The notes: generated by a model not told the origin, from the letters alone. 64,000 nt of DNA from Bacteroidaceae bacterium (GCA_017559845.1 JAFYQQ010000031.1:1-64000); one strand, 5' to 3'; shown: positions 1-9,634, numbered from the stretch's first letter. Numbers and translations: made by a program.

Positions 1-71
1 AATTGAATCGACGGTTCGCTTCCTTTTATAAAAAAGCTTGTACTACATTTCCTTAATGTCTTATGTGAAAT

Positions 72-195
72 CTTTCAAAGAACTCGCTCGCAAACTGCGT
101 TGTTTCTCGTTTGCGGGTGCAAAGGTAGACACTTTCCACAATATGACAAAACATACAGGCAACTTTTTTAAAAGAAAATCTTAAAAAAAATTAAG
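72..195 (-). promoter_or_regulatory. Strong promoter with UP-like tract and boxA-like leader, probably for an rRNA operon outside the window
   Basis: Read on the minus strand, a TTTG box (147-150) lies exactly 19 nt upstream of TACCTTTG (120-127), matching the Bacteroidetes sigma-70 consensus TTTG-N19-TAnnTTTG. A/T tracts at 161-195 sit where an UP element would be. Downstream, GTTCTTTGAAAG (72-83) resembles the boxA antiterminator of rRNA leaders, and no start codon with an open frame follows before base 1. I infer that a 16S rRNA gene begins just beyond the left edge on the minus strand. A leader of a protein gene remains possible. Confidence 0.5.
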
Positions 196-223
196 ACACA
201 TTATTATATATAATATAGGACAG

Positions 224-269
224 AAAAAAGGCTGGCACTATGTCATTATAGACTTTGGCCAGCCTTTTT
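224..269 (-). terminator. Intrinsic terminator of the yceD-to-der operon
   Basis: Two complementary arms, AAAAAGGCTGGC (225-236) and GCCAGCCTTTTT (258-269), enclose a 21-nt loop. On the minus strand the hairpin is followed by a run of T. It lies 28 nt past the stop of the lipoprotein gene. The T tract on the plus side would let it act in both directions. Confidence 0.85.
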
Positions 270-297
270 CGTTATTTTCAAATAGAGCAAAATATTT

Positions 298-696
298 TCA
301 TTCCATTCTCCACACACTATCCTCGAGCACCATAGGAATAACTATTCTTTCTGATGCGGAATCTGCGTAAATTATGTCCATATAGACCTCGGCACGCTTA
401 TCTTGAAGCAATGCCTCAGCTCCACGCACAGATAACATTCCGCCATGTTGCGCCTGTTGGTTTTGACAGAATGCCTTTAATGCCTGCAATGTCTGCGCCC
501 GTTGTTCGGGCAACATCGCACACGCACCCGAAATTCCTTCCAAATACTTTTCATACTGACCAGCCAAGAGATTCTGGTAATATATCTCGGCCTGACTACA
601 GACAGCAGCACTTGAGCTCAGATCCTGCACTTCTTTGCGGCATGCCGTAAAAAGAAGGATGGACACCAGGGGCAATATGGACAGGAAGCGTTTCAC
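298..696 (-). CDS. Small lipoprotein of unknown function, last gene of the der operon
   Basis: A 132-residue protein beginning with a type II signal peptide whose lipobox LFTAC places the lipidated cysteine at residue 19. The rest is soluble and rich in Gln/Ala, with helices in the first half and a beta-rich end, as in small NTF2-like or DUF4878-type lipoproteins (resemblance only). The start codon is GTG and overlaps the TGA of der in the string GTGA, so it is probably translated by coupling. I do not recognise a specific function; it should be anchored to an inner or outer membrane leaflet. Confidence 0.75.
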   Translation of the reverse strand: MKRFLSILPLVSILLFTACRKEVQDLSSSAAVCSQAEIYYQNLLAGQYEKYLEGISGACAMLPEQRAQTLQALKAFCQNQQAQHGGMLSVRGAEALLQDKRAEVYMDIIYADSASERIVIPMVLEDSVWRME

Positions 697-2006
697 TTCT
701 GACGAATGAAGATATTGATAGGCGTACCTGAGAAATCCCAGCGCTCACGAATCTTGTTTTCAAGGAAACGACGATAGGGTTCCTTCACATATTGAGGAAG
801 GTTTGCATAGAATACAAAACTCGGCACGCGCGTATCGGGCAATTGCATGCAATACTTGATTTTGATATATTTACCTTTCATTGATGGTGGCGGATAAGCT
901 TCAATCAATGGAAGTAGTTCCTCATTCAGTTTTGCAGTAGCCACCCTACGACGGCGAGACAAGTAAACGTCCTTTGCCGTTTCAAGAATCTTAAAGATTC
1001 GTTGTTTGGTAAGCGCACTTGCATAAATGATGGGGAAATCACTGAACGGTGCCATACGATTACGGATAGCCGATTCATACTCATCCATCACCTTTTGTGA
1101 TTTATCCTGAACAAGGTCCCATTTGTTAACCACAACCACAATACTCTTCTGGTTGCGCTGGATAACTTGGAAAATATTCAAGTCCTGCCCCTCAATTCCA
1201 CGCGTGGCGTCAAGCATCAGGATGCAAACATCTGAATTCTCGATGCTTCGTATACTACGCATTACACTGTAGAACTCAAGATCTTCCGTCACTTTATTCT
1301 TACGACGGATTCCCGCTGTGTCCACAAGATAGAAGTCAAAACCGAACTTGTCATAACGTGTGTATATACTGTCGCGGGTTGTTCCTGCAATATCAGTTAC
1401 AATATGGCGGTCTTCACCTATGAAGGCATTGACCAAACTGCTCTTTCCGACATTAGGTCGGCCAACCACCGCAAAACGTGGAATATCCGCCTCTGGCTGT
1501 TCAGAGGCCTCTTTAGGCAAACTTTCAACAACCAGATCCAAGAGGTCACCTGTACCACTTCCTGTAGAAGAAGAAATACAGTAAGGATCACCCAAACCTA
1601 ACCCATAAAACTCTGCGGCCATATAGGTCTGATAGTTGTTGTCCGCCTTGTTTGCCACCAAAATCACCTTCTTTTTGGTACGGCGCAAAATTTTTGCCAC
1701 AGCCTCGTCCAGGTCTGTGATTCCATTGTTCACATCAACAAGGAACAGAATAAGGTCGGCCTCTTCTGTCGCCAATGTCACCTGTTTGCGGATTTCTTCC
1801 TCAAAGATATCATCACTGTTTACAACCCATCCTCCGGTGTCTACCACAGAGAATTCACGTCCTATCCACTCGCACTTGCCATATTGACGGTCGCGAGTTG
1901 TACCAGCCTCGTCACTTACAATGGCGTGGCGGGTCTGGGTAAGACGGTTGAAAAGGGTGGACTTACCCACATTGGGGCGTCCCACAATCGCTACAAGATT
2001 TCCCAT
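693..2006 (-). CDS. der: Ribosome-assembly GTPase Der (EngA)
   Basis: Der is a tandem GTPase needed for maturation of the 50S subunit. The 437-residue product has two G domains: P-loops GRPNVGKS at residues 9-16 and again at 182-189, DTGG (56-59) and DTAG as G3 motifs, and NKAD (119-122) and NKWD as G4 motifs. A C-terminal KH-like domain follows from about residue 355. Length is normal for Bacteroidetes. It lies 71 nt after era and overlaps the next gene by 4 nt, so it belongs to the era-der operon. Confidence 0.97.
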   Translation of the reverse strand: MGNLVAIVGRPNVGKSTLFNRLTQTRHAIVSDEAGTTRDRQYGKCEWIGREFSVVDTGGWVVNSDDIFEEEIRKQVTLATEEADLILFLVDVNNGITDLDEAVAKILRRTKKKVILVANKADNNYQTYMAAEFYGLGLGDPYCISSSTGSGTGDLLDLVVESLPKEASEQPEADIPRFAVVGRPNVGKSSLVNAFIGEDRHIVTDIAGTTRDSIYTRYDKFGFDFYLVDTAGIRRKNKVTEDLEFYSVMRSIRSIENSDVCILMLDATRGIEGQDLNIFQVIQRNQKSIVVVVNKWDLVQDKSQKVMDEYESAIRNRMAPFSDFPIIYASALTKQRIFKILETAKDVYLSRRRRVATAKLNEELLPLIEAYPPPSMKGKYIKIKYCMQLPDTRVPSFVFYANLPQYVKEPYRRFLENKIRERWDFSGTPINIFIRQK

Positions 2007-2077
2007 ACGTTCAGATATAAGCGTTATATTAGGTATTTTGAGTGATTATTTACATATTTTGAGTTCTTCACACCGGA

Positions 2078-2959
2078 CTAATCTTGATGATAGCCGAATG
2101 CTTTCAAAGAACGGTCGCTGCTTCTCCAATCCTTGTCCACTTTGACAAAAATTGCCAGGAATATCTTCTTTCCAAAGAATTTCTCCAAAGACTTGCGGGC
2201 TTCGCTGGACACCCGTTTGAGCGCTACGCCCTGATGCCCAATGATTATGCCCTTCTGGCTTTCACGCTCCACATACACGACAGCGCTGATGCGAATCAAG
2301 GTGTCATTTTCCTTGAATGCCTCCACTACAACTTCTGTGCTGTAGGGAATTTCCTTGTCATAGTAAAGCAGAATCTTTTCACGGATAATCTCTGTCACAA
2401 AAAAGCGGGCAGGCTTGTCCGTCCACTGATCCTTGTCAAAGTATGCAGGAGACTCGGGAAGAAGTTGCTTTATCCTCGCCAGCACAACATCAACGTTGAA
2501 TCTGTGCAAAGCGCTGATGGGTATGATTTCAGCCTTGGGCAACACTTCGTGCCACTGTTCCACGCATACTGCAAGTTTAGACTGATCCGTGAGGTCTATC
2601 TTGTTGATCAGCACCAGCACCGGCACATCCAATTTGGCCACACGAGACAGGAAATCCGCATTCTTGTCCGGAGTTTCCACCATATCAGTCACATAAAGCA
2701 GCACATCGGCATCCTGCAAGGCGCTTTCACTGAATTGCAGCATTGATTCCTGCAACTTGTAATTCGGCTTAAGTACGCCAGGGGTGTCGCTGAAACAGAT
2801 TTGCATGTCATCAGTGTTAAGGATACCCATGATACGATGACGCGTTGTCTGTGCCTTAAACGTGGCAATGCTGATTTTTTCGCCAACGAGAAGATTCATC
2901 AGCGTGGATTTTCCCACATTGGGATTGCCCACTATGTTTACAAAACCGGCTTTATGCAT
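2078..2959 (-). CDS. era: GTPase Era
   Basis: Era binds the 3' end of 16S rRNA and is required for 30S assembly. The 293-residue product carries P-loop GNPNVGKS (11-18), DTPG (58-61), NKID (119-122) and a C-terminal KH domain with its GxxG loop GHQG at 241-244. I chose the ATG at 2959 (MHKAGFVN), the usual beginning in Bacteroidales; GGAG lies 5 nt upstream of it inside the end of fabH. The reading frame is open much further upstream inside fabH, which would add a non-homologous extension. The overlap with fabH is 8 nt, indicating coupled translation. Confidence 0.95.
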   Translation of the reverse strand: MHKAGFVNIVGNPNVGKSTLMNLLVGEKISIATFKAQTTRHRIMGILNTDDMQICFSDTPGVLKPNYKLQESMLQFSESALQDADVLLYVTDMVETPDKNADFLSRVAKLDVPVLVLINKIDLTDQSKLAVCVEQWHEVLPKAEIIPISALHRFNVDVVLARIKQLLPESPAYFDKDQWTDKPARFFVTEIIREKILLYYDKEIPYSTEVVVEAFKENDTLIRISAVVYVERESQKGIIIGHQGVALKRVSSEARKSLEKFFGKKIFLAIFVKVDKDWRSSDRSLKAFGYHQD

Positions 2960-4043
2960 TTTCTCCATTACGTTTCGCGTACCATTCCTCGCGAGAGATT
3001 TCTCCTTCCTTGTAATATTCTGCGGGGCTTTTGGCCGCTTCCGCAGCACCATCATATCCCCATATCAGATAGTTGGCACCCCAAGTGAATCCTGCGCCAA
3101 AGGCCGTCATTATAAGCTTGTCGCCTTTTTTCAACTGAGGCTCATACTCCCAGAGACACAAGGGCAACGTACCACCGGAGGTATTGGCCATGTGGTCAAT
3201 GTTGATCATTATATGGTCTTCAGAAACCTTGATGCGGCGTGCAACCGCAGTTTCTATACGAATGTTTGCCTGATGAGGAACAATCCAGTCAATATCATCG
3301 CGCGTCAGCCCATTGCGTGTGGCAATGGTCTCCACTGCATCTGACATTTTTGTCACGGCATGCTTAAACACGGTGCGGCCTTCCTGATATACAAAATGTT
3401 GACGCTGGTCAACGGTCTCATGGCTCGGCATATTGGCAGAACCGCCTGCGGCCATGTGAAGATTGTCATATCCCTGTCCGTCCACCAGCAGGAACGAATC
3501 CATCAGACCGATTTCTTCCGTGGTTGCCTCAAGCATTACGCATGCCGCACCATCTCCAAAAATGGGGCATGTATTGCGGTCCTGATAATTTGTCATGCTG
3601 CTCATGTGGTCACCGCCACAAACAATCACACGCTTGTAACGACCGGAGCAAATCAGCCCGGAACCCATTTCCAGCGCATACAAAAAACCGGCACATGCAG
3701 CTTCCATGTCAAAGCCGAACGCTTTCTTCAGACCCAGATTTCCGATAACCAAAGAAGCGGTTGAGGGGAAATGGTAATCCGGAGTTGTGGTGGCACAGAT
3801 GAGGGCTTCCACTGAATCCGGCTCAACCTGAGTCTTCTCCAGCAGCTGCTTTACAGCTCGGGTTATCAGATACGAGGTTCCCTTGCCTTGTTCGGGTTTA
3901 AGAATGTGGCGCGTTTTCACACCTATACGTTCCATAATCCACTCATCGCTTGTCTCCACGATGCGGGACATTTCTTCATTATCCAATATATAGGTGGGCA
4001 CATAGCCTCCCACACCTGTTATCACTGCATGTATTTTTCCCAT
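2952..4043 (-). CDS. fabH: Beta-ketoacyl-ACP synthase III (FabH)
   Basis: FabH condenses an acyl-CoA primer with malonyl-ACP to start type II fatty acid synthesis. The catalytic triad is visible: Cys117 in EAACAGF, His257 in IVPHQAN and Asn287 in HMANTSGG. At 363 residues it is about 30-45 longer than the usual FabH; the extra is a charged C-terminal tail (about 330-363) after the thiolase fold ends. It sits between rpmF and era, the classical yceD-rpmF-fabH neighbourhood linking ribosome and lipid genes. A 162-nt gap before it holds a hairpin and possible internal promoters. Confidence 0.95.
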   Translation of the reverse strand: MGKIHAVITGVGGYVPTYILDNEEMSRIVETSDEWIMERIGVKTRHILKPEQGKGTSYLITRAVKQLLEKTQVEPDSVEALICATTTPDYHFPSTASLVIGNLGLKKAFGFDMEAACAGFLYALEMGSGLICSGRYKRVIVCGGDHMSSMTNYQDRNTCPIFGDGAACVMLEATTEEIGLMDSFLLVDGQGYDNLHMAAGGSANMPSHETVDQRQHFVYQEGRTVFKHAVTKMSDAVETIATRNGLTRDDIDWIVPHQANIRIETAVARRIKVSEDHIMINIDHMANTSGGTLPLCLWEYEPQLKKGDKLIMTAFGAGFTWGANYLIWGYDGAAEAAKSPAEYYKEGEISREEWYAKRNGENA

Positions 4044-4105
4044 TTTTAAAACTAATGATCCGGGGTTTTTACCCTATTATATAATAATGTAGGCACGCCC
4101 TGGTA

Positions 4106-4177
4106 CAAATATATTCTCCAGGCAAAGCCTTCTATATCCAAATATAGCCGCAGAAGCCCATTACGGCTAATGCGGCT
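4106..4177 (-). promoter_or_regulatory. Hairpin and candidate internal promoter boxes between rpmF and fabH
   Basis: A bipartite stem, GCCGCA/TGCGGC outside and AGCC/GGCT inside, spans 4147-4177. Just downstream on the minus strand come two copies of TATATTTG (4139-4146 and 4106-4113), each matching TAnnTTTG. The hairpin could trim or attenuate the rpmF message and the boxes could give fabH-era-der its own transcription. No -33 box is convincing, so this is a candidate only. Confidence 0.35.
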
Positions 4178-4205
4178 AATTTCCTTTTAAAAAGAACCTT
4201 GGAAA

Positions 4206-4385
4206 TTATGCTTCCTTCTCGATAGCAACCTTACCACGATAGTAACCGCAAGCAGGGCAAACGGTGTGGTAAATATGGAACTCACCGCAGTTGGGGCATA
4301 CTGCCAATGCAGGAGCTACAGCCTTATCATGGGTTCTTCTCTTCAATGTTCTAGTCTTTGACTGTCTTCTTTTAGGATGTGCCAT
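4206..4385 (-). CDS. rpmF: 50S ribosomal protein L32
   Basis: A 59-residue basic protein. It starts MAHPKRRQSKTRT, the signature L32 N-terminus, and has two CxxC pairs (CPNC at 30-33, CPAC at 43-46) that form the zinc ribbon, so this is the zinc-binding form. It follows the DUF177 gene by 9 nt, the near-universal bacterial pairing, and is presumably transcribed from the promoter upstream of that gene. Confidence 0.97.
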   Translation of the reverse strand: MAHPKRRQSKTRTLKRRTHDKAVAPALAVCPNCGEFHIYHTVCPACGYYRGKVAIEKEA

Positions 4386-4394
4386 TTTCTTGTT

Positions 4395-4916
4395 TTATTT
4401 ATTGTTATTATCTAATATTTTTCTTAATTCTGCCCAACGGGGGTCAATCTTTTGTTCTTCCTGCTTTTCGGCGGTTTCCCAAAGCCCATCTTCTGAAGGA
4501 TTTGTACATTCTCCATCGGGGTGGACATGGCGTATCGGAATTTCCAATGCTGCGATTTCATAAATGTGCCATGCCACGTTTATGACTCCTTCGTCTTGGG
4601 GCACTGTCACCATTTCGCCGTCATCGTCGTACTCGTCACCGAATTTTGCCTTCAGCAAAATGTCTGCGTCTATGGGAATGTCCATAAACTCCAGACAACG
4701 GTCGCACAAGACAGCCACTTCTCCTTCAATATGGAAAGAAAGTTCATAGGCCTCCGCCCTTTGTCTCACTTCCAAGTCCACATCCAGACTGCCTCGCGTT
4801 ATTTCCGTTCCCTGAACCGCAGTAAAAAAGTCATCTTCCACATGCCAGTGAAAAGACGTAGTTTCACCTGCAGAAATTCCTTTCAAATCTACTTTATAAC
4901 AGTCCAAAGTATTCAT
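4395..4916 (-). CDS. yceD: DUF177 / YceD family protein
   Basis: A 173-residue acidic protein of the YceD (DUF177) family, linked to 23S rRNA accumulation and almost always encoded just before rpmF. The family's cysteine pair is present as CDRC (71-74), followed by the acidic patch around residues 90-100. It is the first gene of the yceD-rpmF-fabH-era-der operon. Function is inferred from family membership; the exact biochemistry is not settled. Confidence 0.9.
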   Translation of the reverse strand: MNTLDCYKVDLKGISAGETTSFHWHVEDDFFTAVQGTEITRGSLDVDLEVRQRAEAYELSFHIEGEVAVLCDRCLEFMDIPIDADILLKAKFGDEYDDDGEMVTVPQDEGVINVAWHIYEIAALEIPIRHVHPDGECTNPSEDGLWETAEKQEEQKIDPRWAELRKILDNNNK

Positions 4917-4923
4917 CGGGGTG

Positions 4924-4931
4924 CAAAATTA
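4924..4931 (-). promoter_or_regulatory. -7 box of the yceD-rpmF-fabH-era-der operon
   Basis: TAATTTTG on the minus strand matches TAnnTTTG and lies 7 nt before the ATG of yceD, so the transcript would be leaderless or nearly so. No clear TTTG is seen at the expected upstream distance. Confidence 0.45.
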
Positions 4932-4979
4932 CAAAAAAAAGACGTACTGACGTAATTTTTCAACTTAAAAAATGCTTAT

Positions 4980-6137
4980 TTAGTGCTTTTTCAGTTCAAT
5001 ACGGAAGGTTGTGCCCTTTCCCAACTCAGAATTCTTGACAAAAATGTGTCCTTGGTGATAATCTTCAATTATTCGCTTAGCCAGAGAGAGCCCCAGCCCC
5101 CAGCCTCTTTTTTTCGTTGTGAATCCGGGCATGAAGATGGTCTGGAAATGATTCTTTGCTATTCCCTTTCCGGTGTCCGCCACTTCAAGGGCATAACAGT
5201 TGGGAAGGTCTGTGGCCGTAAGCGTTATCGTTCCGTCACCATCCATGGAATCCACCGCATTCTTGCAAAGGTTCTCCACCACCCACTCGAAAAGCGGAGC
5301 GTTCATGGGCACAATGAGCGGCTGTTGCGGCAAGTTACAGACCAAGCGCACCCTGTTGCTGGTGCGTCGGCCAATATATTGCAGCACCTGCGTTACCACT
5401 TCGTTCAGGTTCTCGGGCTGGATTTCCGGTTTGGAGCCTATCTTGCTGAAACGCTCGGCAATGCGCTGTAGCCGTTTCACGTCGCTCCCCAGTTCCGGAA
5501 TCAGCTCGTCGTCCGGATAGGTGTCCTTCAGCACCTCCACCCACGCCATCAGACTGCTGATTGGGGTGCCCAGCTGATGGGCTGTCTCCTTGCTCAGTCC
5601 CACCCACACCTTGTTCTGTTCGGCCTTCTTGCTGCTGAGCAAGGCAAAAATGGCAATCAGTACAAACACCAGCACCACGCCCAGCTGTACGTATGGCCAC
5701 CAAGCCAGTCTGATGAGCATCAGACTTTCTCCATAGCAGATCTCCATATAATCCTGTTCGGACAAGTCAATCCTTATGGAATGCTCCGCGTTCTGCCATG
5801 CCTGGGCCTTGTCCTTTATATATAATAAGGAATCTTCCGCATTGTCCGCCCGCACTGCCAGGTTGCGGTAATCCTGCACATCCCCCTGCCTGTCCAGCAC
5901 AATAACAGGAATGGTGTGGTTTCCGTTCAGCACCTCCAGCACAAGCGACAGATCCGTGTTCTCGTCCGCATTGTTCAGCGTGCGCATTGCCTGCGCCCAC
6001 ACCCCCATCTTGCGTTGCTCCTCCTCCTTGAGGTCGCTCACCAGAAATTGGGATACGGCCAATGAGGCCACAACCAGAAACACGGCTGCAAGCACCAGTA
6101 TTATTTTCACCTGTCTGATACGGTCTGTCCACTGCAT
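4980..6137 (-). CDS. Orphan membrane sensor histidine kinase
   Basis: With the start at MQWTDRIRQ the protein has 385 residues: a transmembrane helix at about 10-31, a periplasmic sensor of some 115 residues without a recognisable fold, a second helix at 148-168, then HisKA and HATPase_c domains. The phospho-acceptor is His187 in AHQLGTP, an unusual H-box (normally HELRTP). N box ENLCKNAVD (around 288-296), DTGKG (321-325) and GLGLS (347-351) are intact. The frame is open to an ATG at 6182 but the extra residues would precede the membrane helix awkwardly. No response regulator is adjacent. The protease gene upstream is divergent. Confidence 0.85.
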   Translation of the reverse strand: MQWTDRIRQVKIILVLAAVFLVVASLAVSQFLVSDLKEEEQRKMGVWAQAMRTLNNADENTDLSLVLEVLNGNHTIPVIVLDRQGDVQDYRNLAVRADNAEDSLLYIKDKAQAWQNAEHSIRIDLSEQDYMEICYGESLMLIRLAWWPYVQLGVVLVFVLIAIFALLSSKKAEQNKVWVGLSKETAHQLGTPISSLMAWVEVLKDTYPDDELIPELGSDVKRLQRIAERFSKIGSKPEIQPENLNEVVTQVLQYIGRRTSNRVRLVCNLPQQPLIVPMNAPLFEWVVENLCKNAVDSMDGDGTITLTATDLPNCYALEVADTGKGIAKNHFQTIFMPGFTTKKRGWGLGLSLAKRIIEDYHQGHIFVKNSELGKGTTFRIELKKH

Positions 6138-6205
6138 TTGATAAAAAAACGTACACACGACCACTTTTATTGTATCCGCCATGGAATGATTCCAATAAAA
6201 AGTCG

Positions 6206-6213
6206 TAACTTTG
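6206..6213 (+). promoter_or_regulatory. -7 box of the C11 protease gene
   Basis: TAACTTTG lies only 5 nt before the chosen ATG at 6219. Initiation about 7 nt after the box would give a leaderless mRNA. This supports the lipoprotein start rather than the longer open frame. Confidence 0.45.
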
Positions 6214-6218
6214 CCCTC

Positions 6219-7379
6219 ATGAAAGCATTAAAACTACTTTTATACTCCCTCTGCGTCTTCACACTGCTCAGCGCGTGTAAAGACAAGTTGCCGGCTCCCG
6301 ACACAATGGAAGCCGAGCGCACCGTCATTATCTACATGATGGCGGAAAACTCCCTGAACAGATTCTCCGCCAACGACATTAACGAGATTAGACAAGCTTA
6401 TGGCAACATACCCCAGAACACCAATCTGATTGTCTATGTGGACAACTCCTCCTTGCCGGTCATCTATAACGTAACCGCCAAAAAGGGCTTTGTGGAGTGG
6501 AAAGCCTATGCCCAAGACCAAATCAGCACGGACAGCACCGTAATGCAACGAACCCTGAAGGAAATCGTCACAAAGTTCCCCGCAAAGAACTATGGCCTTG
6601 TCCTTTGGTCCCACGGAAGCGGATGGGTCCCCCAGAAACGGAGCATCGGCATTGACAACGGAAAGAACACCTCAAGCAACTCCGGGCTCCAGATGAACAT
6701 CCCCACCCTCAGAGGCGTACTGGAAACCCTCCCACACATGGAATTCATCCTCTTCGATGCCTGCGCCATGCAAAGCATTGAAGTAGCATACGAGCTGCGC
6801 AACGTAACCGATTACATCATTGGCAGCCCCACGGAAATCCATGCCGAGGGCGCACCGTATGACATGATACTCGGCCCCATGATGAGGGGAGACGTACTGG
6901 ACGTGGTCAAACGCTACTATGCCACATACCAGAGTTGGGACGGCGTGGTCATTTCCCTGCTCGACTGCCGCAAGATGGAAGCCTTCGCACAGGCCACGGC
7001 CAAGGTCATGCCCCAGTTCAGCGAGACCATCAAGACAAACGGGGTTGAAGGCATACAAATCTACCAGCCCTACTCCTCACAGACCGAATGGAAGCCCGAG
7101 CCTTTCGACATGGAAGGTGCCATGTACCACACCCTGGACTCCGCATCCTTTGCCGAATGGAAGATCGCGCTGGATCAGATACTCTTGTACAAGAACGCCA
7201 CAAGCAGCTGGACAAGCGTATTCTCTGGCTACAGCCACTGCCACCTTACTGACCCAGACCATTATGCAGCCCTCTCCATTTTCCTTCCCCACGAAAAATA
7301 CACCCCCCAGGGATGGAATGAGAATTTCCGCGCCTTCCAGTGGTACCGCGCTGCCGGTTGGGACAAGACCGGATGGTAA
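6219..7379 (+). CDS. Clostripain-family (C11) cysteine peptidase lipoprotein
   Basis: The frame is open from 6138, but the ATG at 6219 begins a textbook lipoprotein signal (MKALKLLLYSL, lipobox LLSAC, Cys20), giving 386 residues. The C11 catalytic dyad is visible: His132 in LWSHGSGW and Cys182 in LFDACAMQ. C11 enzymes cleave after Arg or Lys and often self-activate. A lipid anchor suggests a cell-envelope protease, as in gut Bacteroidales. It is monocistronic and ends at a hairpin terminator 38 nt downstream. Confidence 0.88.
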   Translation: MKALKLLLYSLCVFTLLSACKDKLPAPDTMEAERTVIIYMMAENSLNRFSANDINEIRQAYGNIPQNTNLIVYVDNSSLPVIYNVTAKKGFVEWKAYAQDQISTDSTVMQRTLKEIVTKFPAKNYGLVLWSHGSGWVPQKRSIGIDNGKNTSSNSGLQMNIPTLRGVLETLPHMEFILFDACAMQSIEVAYELRNVTDYIIGSPTEIHAEGAPYDMILGPMMRGDVLDVVKRYYATYQSWDGVVISLLDCRKMEAFAQATAKVMPQFSETIKTNGVEGIQIYQPYSSQTEWKPEPFDMEGAMYHTLDSASFAEWKIALDQILLYKNATSSWTSVFSGYSHCHLTDPDHYAALSIFLPHEKYTPQGWNENFRAFQWYRAAGWDKTGW

Positions 7380-7416
7380 CCCCGACAAGGCACCAATGGC
7401 ATACCCCTATAAAGAA

Positions 7417-7452
7417 CCCCGACACGCAAATGTGCCGGGGTCTTATATTTTA
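7417..7452 (+). terminator. Hairpin terminator of the C11 protease gene
   Basis: CCCCGACAC (7417-7425) pairs with GTGCCGGGG (7432-7440), with one mismatch and a 6-nt loop. It is followed by an imperfect T-rich tract. Confidence 0.7.
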
Positions 7453-7480
7453 TATCCTGCCTGCCCTCCGTTGTCTTTTG

Positions 7481-7597
7481 TACCTTTGCAAAAATGCAAA
7501 ATTGCAAAGAATATTGTAAGACATTGATAATCTGAAGGATACACTTTTTACGCCTTGCAAAACCTTTGCATTTTCTTTGCAAAATGGGCAAAATGGG
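7481..7597. repeat. TTTGCA-rich short repeats in a 304-bp gap
   Basis: The gap 7380-7683 holds, after the terminator, a TACCTTTG box (7481-7488) with no gene behind it, then repeated TGCAAAA/TTTTGCA words at 7487-7508 and 7556-7597. They resemble the better octamer runs at 9.3-9.8 kb. Nothing else is seen here. Confidence 0.4.
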
Positions 7598-7683
7598 GTG
7601 TTTTGAGGGGGCGAAATGATACAGACAGCTACAGTTTTTCAGCTCTCAGCGCCTGGCGCACGTCCTTTTTGCGGGCAGAGCGC

Positions 7684-8685
7684 TCATTTGGCTTGTTGTC
7701 TGCGAGTGTCCTTCCAAAGGAAGAAGCCCGCCAGCAGTGTGCCGGAGATGCTGTGATAGGCGCAGGAGATGGCACAGGGAATTACGGCAAGGGCGGCCAT
7801 TGGGTTGGCGGCTATCATGGCAGGAGACGCAAAGAAGTTGCGCGCCAGCACGGTTGCCATGCCTGCGTTTTGCATGCCCACTTCAATGGATAGCGTCCTA
7901 CGCTTGGCAGTGTCGAAGCCGAATGCCTTTCCAGCCAGATAGCCCAGCAGGTAGCCTGCGCCGTTGTGGAGGGTGACTACGGCCAGTGTAAGCAGGATCA
8001 GCTCCATTCCCCTTTCCCGCAGCTGGGGGTGTACGGTGAAGATGACACCGCCCACAATGCAGGCCAGGCACAGCACGCTTATGCCGGGCATAATGCCCTG
8101 TATCTGCTGAAAGTCCTTCCTTTTGCCCAGAAAGTAGTTGAAGGCTACGCCCAGCGCAACGGGAATGAGCGTCACCAGCAGAATGTTCTGAAACATTCCC
8201 CATGCATCCACCTCAATCTCCGCACCGGCCAGCCAAAGCACAAGCAGGGGCGTCACAAAGGGAGAAAGGCAGGTGCTGACGGTTGTCATGCCCACGCTAT
8301 ATGCCACATCACCCTTGCAGAGGAAGCTCATGAGGTTGCTGCTCACACCGCCAGGACTGCAGCCAACCAGAATGACGCCTGCCGTCATGAACGCGTCCAG
8401 ATGAAAAAGACGAGCCAACATCCATGCCGTAACAGGCATAATGGTGTACTGCGCTATGGTGCCGATAAGAATGTCTATGGGACGGGAAAGCAGGATGCGG
8501 AAGTCCTGGGTGGAGAGCGTGCAGCCCATCGTCAGCATGATAAGCCCAAGAATGACAGAAGCGCGCTGTCCCTGCTGCACCCATGCAAAGGTATCGGGCG
8601 CCAGGAAGGCAATGACGGCAACGACGATGATGAACAGGCTCGTATATCGAGCAAGGTATTGGCTGATGGAAAGTAGTAATGTCAT
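7684..8685 (-). CDS. BASS-family sodium-dependent transporter (bile acid:Na+ symporter superfamily)
   Basis: The ATG at 8685 gives 333 residues with about nine to ten hydrophobic helices. The SBF domain fits throughout: the glycine-rich GVILVGCSPGGVSSN segment near residue 100 and a C-terminal ETG-like segment EVGMQNAGMATVLA, both typical ion and substrate crossover regions. Substrates in the family range from bile acids to pantoate and pyruvate; the sequence alone does not decide. The upstream in-frame extension to 8769 overlaps the promoter and is not credible. Transcribed alone. Confidence 0.85.
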   Translation of the reverse strand: MTLLLSISQYLARYTSLFIIVVAVIAFLAPDTFAWVQQGQRASVILGLIMLTMGCTLSTQDFRILLSRPIDILIGTIAQYTIMPVTAWMLARLFHLDAFMTAGVILVGCSPGGVSSNLMSFLCKGDVAYSVGMTTVSTCLSPFVTPLLVLWLAGAEIEVDAWGMFQNILLVTLIPVALGVAFNYFLGKRKDFQQIQGIMPGISVLCLACIVGGVIFTVHPQLRERGMELILLTLAVVTLHNGAGYLLGYLAGKAFGFDTAKRRTLSIEVGMQNAGMATVLARNFFASPAMIAANPMAALAVIPCAISCAYHSISGTLLAGFFLWKDTRRQQAK

Positions 8686-8765
8686 TATTTTGTTTCTTGT
8701 GTGAATGTGTGTGATCCTCAATTGCGCCATTTTGCTGTAGCTCGCCAGCGTGCGCGTATCTGGCT

Positions 8766-8773
8766 GCAAAGGT
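8766..8773 (-). promoter_or_regulatory. -7 box of the BASS transporter gene
   Basis: TACCTTTG on the minus strand, about 80 nt before the ATG at 8685, leaves a leader of roughly 70 nt. No matching -33 box. Confidence 0.4.
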
Positions 8774-8841
8774 ACGAAAAAACCATAAAACCTGCCCCTT
8801 TTTCAGTGGTTATTGATGTTTTTAGTGTTAGCTATCAGCGT

Positions 8842-8869
8842 CCTCATTACTCATCGCTCATTGCTCAAA
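8842..8869. repeat. Short CTCAnnn heptamer array
   Basis: Four consecutive heptamers CTCATTA, CTCATCG, CTCATTG, CTCAAAG. The same 7-nt words form longer arrays at 48-50 kb and 57-58 kb. The stretch 8686-9922 has no credible gene: short open frames there lack recognisable content. Confidence 0.6.
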
Positions 8870-9326
8870 GGCATGAATTCAGTCCAAGCGTGGTTGCGAA
8901 TACACTGAGGATGCTGATGATTTCTGACAAAAGAACATATTTGAGTTTGGCCAATACTCTTATGAAGCTTATGTACTTATGTCTGATTCTTTGTTTTACT
9001 TTGGCTGTTGGCTAATAGTTTTTCTCTCCCTTGTTTACTGCGCTTTGTTGCCCGTCCCCTTCCCTCCGTCGGCCGATTTGCCAATTCTCCCCATAGAGGG
9101 GAAGATTAAGAGGGCGCCTCGAATTCAGTTGCGAAGATATAGCTTTATTTTGTTTTAACAAAATATAAACTGATTTATTTTTGCTTATTTGTAAAATATT
9201 TTTAGAATCATGGTTTTATGGCCACTATCTTCCCGTTTTTTGCATGGCGAGGAAAATTTTACGGCCATGCCATGGCGTTTGTTTTTTATACGAAGGGGGC
9301 GGATGGCGCGCCCTGGCGCTGTAAAC

Positions 9327-9362
9327 TTTTTTTTGCATTTTTGCATTTTTGCGTTTTTGCGG
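9327..9362. repeat. TTTTTGCA octamer array 1
   Basis: Four tandem 8-nt units, two TTTTTGCA and two TTTTTGCG, preceded by a T run. Related arrays follow at 9461-9485 and 9811-9840. Confidence 0.65.
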
Positions 9363-9460
9363 AAACATGAGTGCGTGCCTATTATATATATAATAATCAA
9401 TAAATAATTCATTTATTGATTTAATAAGGTGTACCCGAATCCCCCTTTTCGTTTTAGTTT

Positions 9461-9485
9461 GCAAAAACGCAAAAATGCAAAAACG
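9461..9485. repeat. TTTTTGCA octamer array 2 (inverted orientation)
   Basis: Three 8-nt units of the form GCAAAAAC/GCAAAAAT, the reverse complement of array 1, located about 100 bp away, so the two arrays face each other. Confidence 0.6.
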
Positions 9486-9634
9486 GGAGACCGACGGCTA
9501 TTTTGAGAAAATGGATTCAAGAGCCTCTCTCAGGCAGCGGAACACTTCAACAAGCAACCTGAAACCATTGGCTGTTGGCTGTTGACACCCCGAACCTTCA
9601 GCATGAATTTCGTTCAAGATGACATATAGCCAAA

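Noticed and set aside
2960..3055. N-terminal extension of Era reaching into fabH
   Set aside because: The added 32 residues are the fabH 3' end read in another frame and would precede the normal Era start MHKAGFVN.
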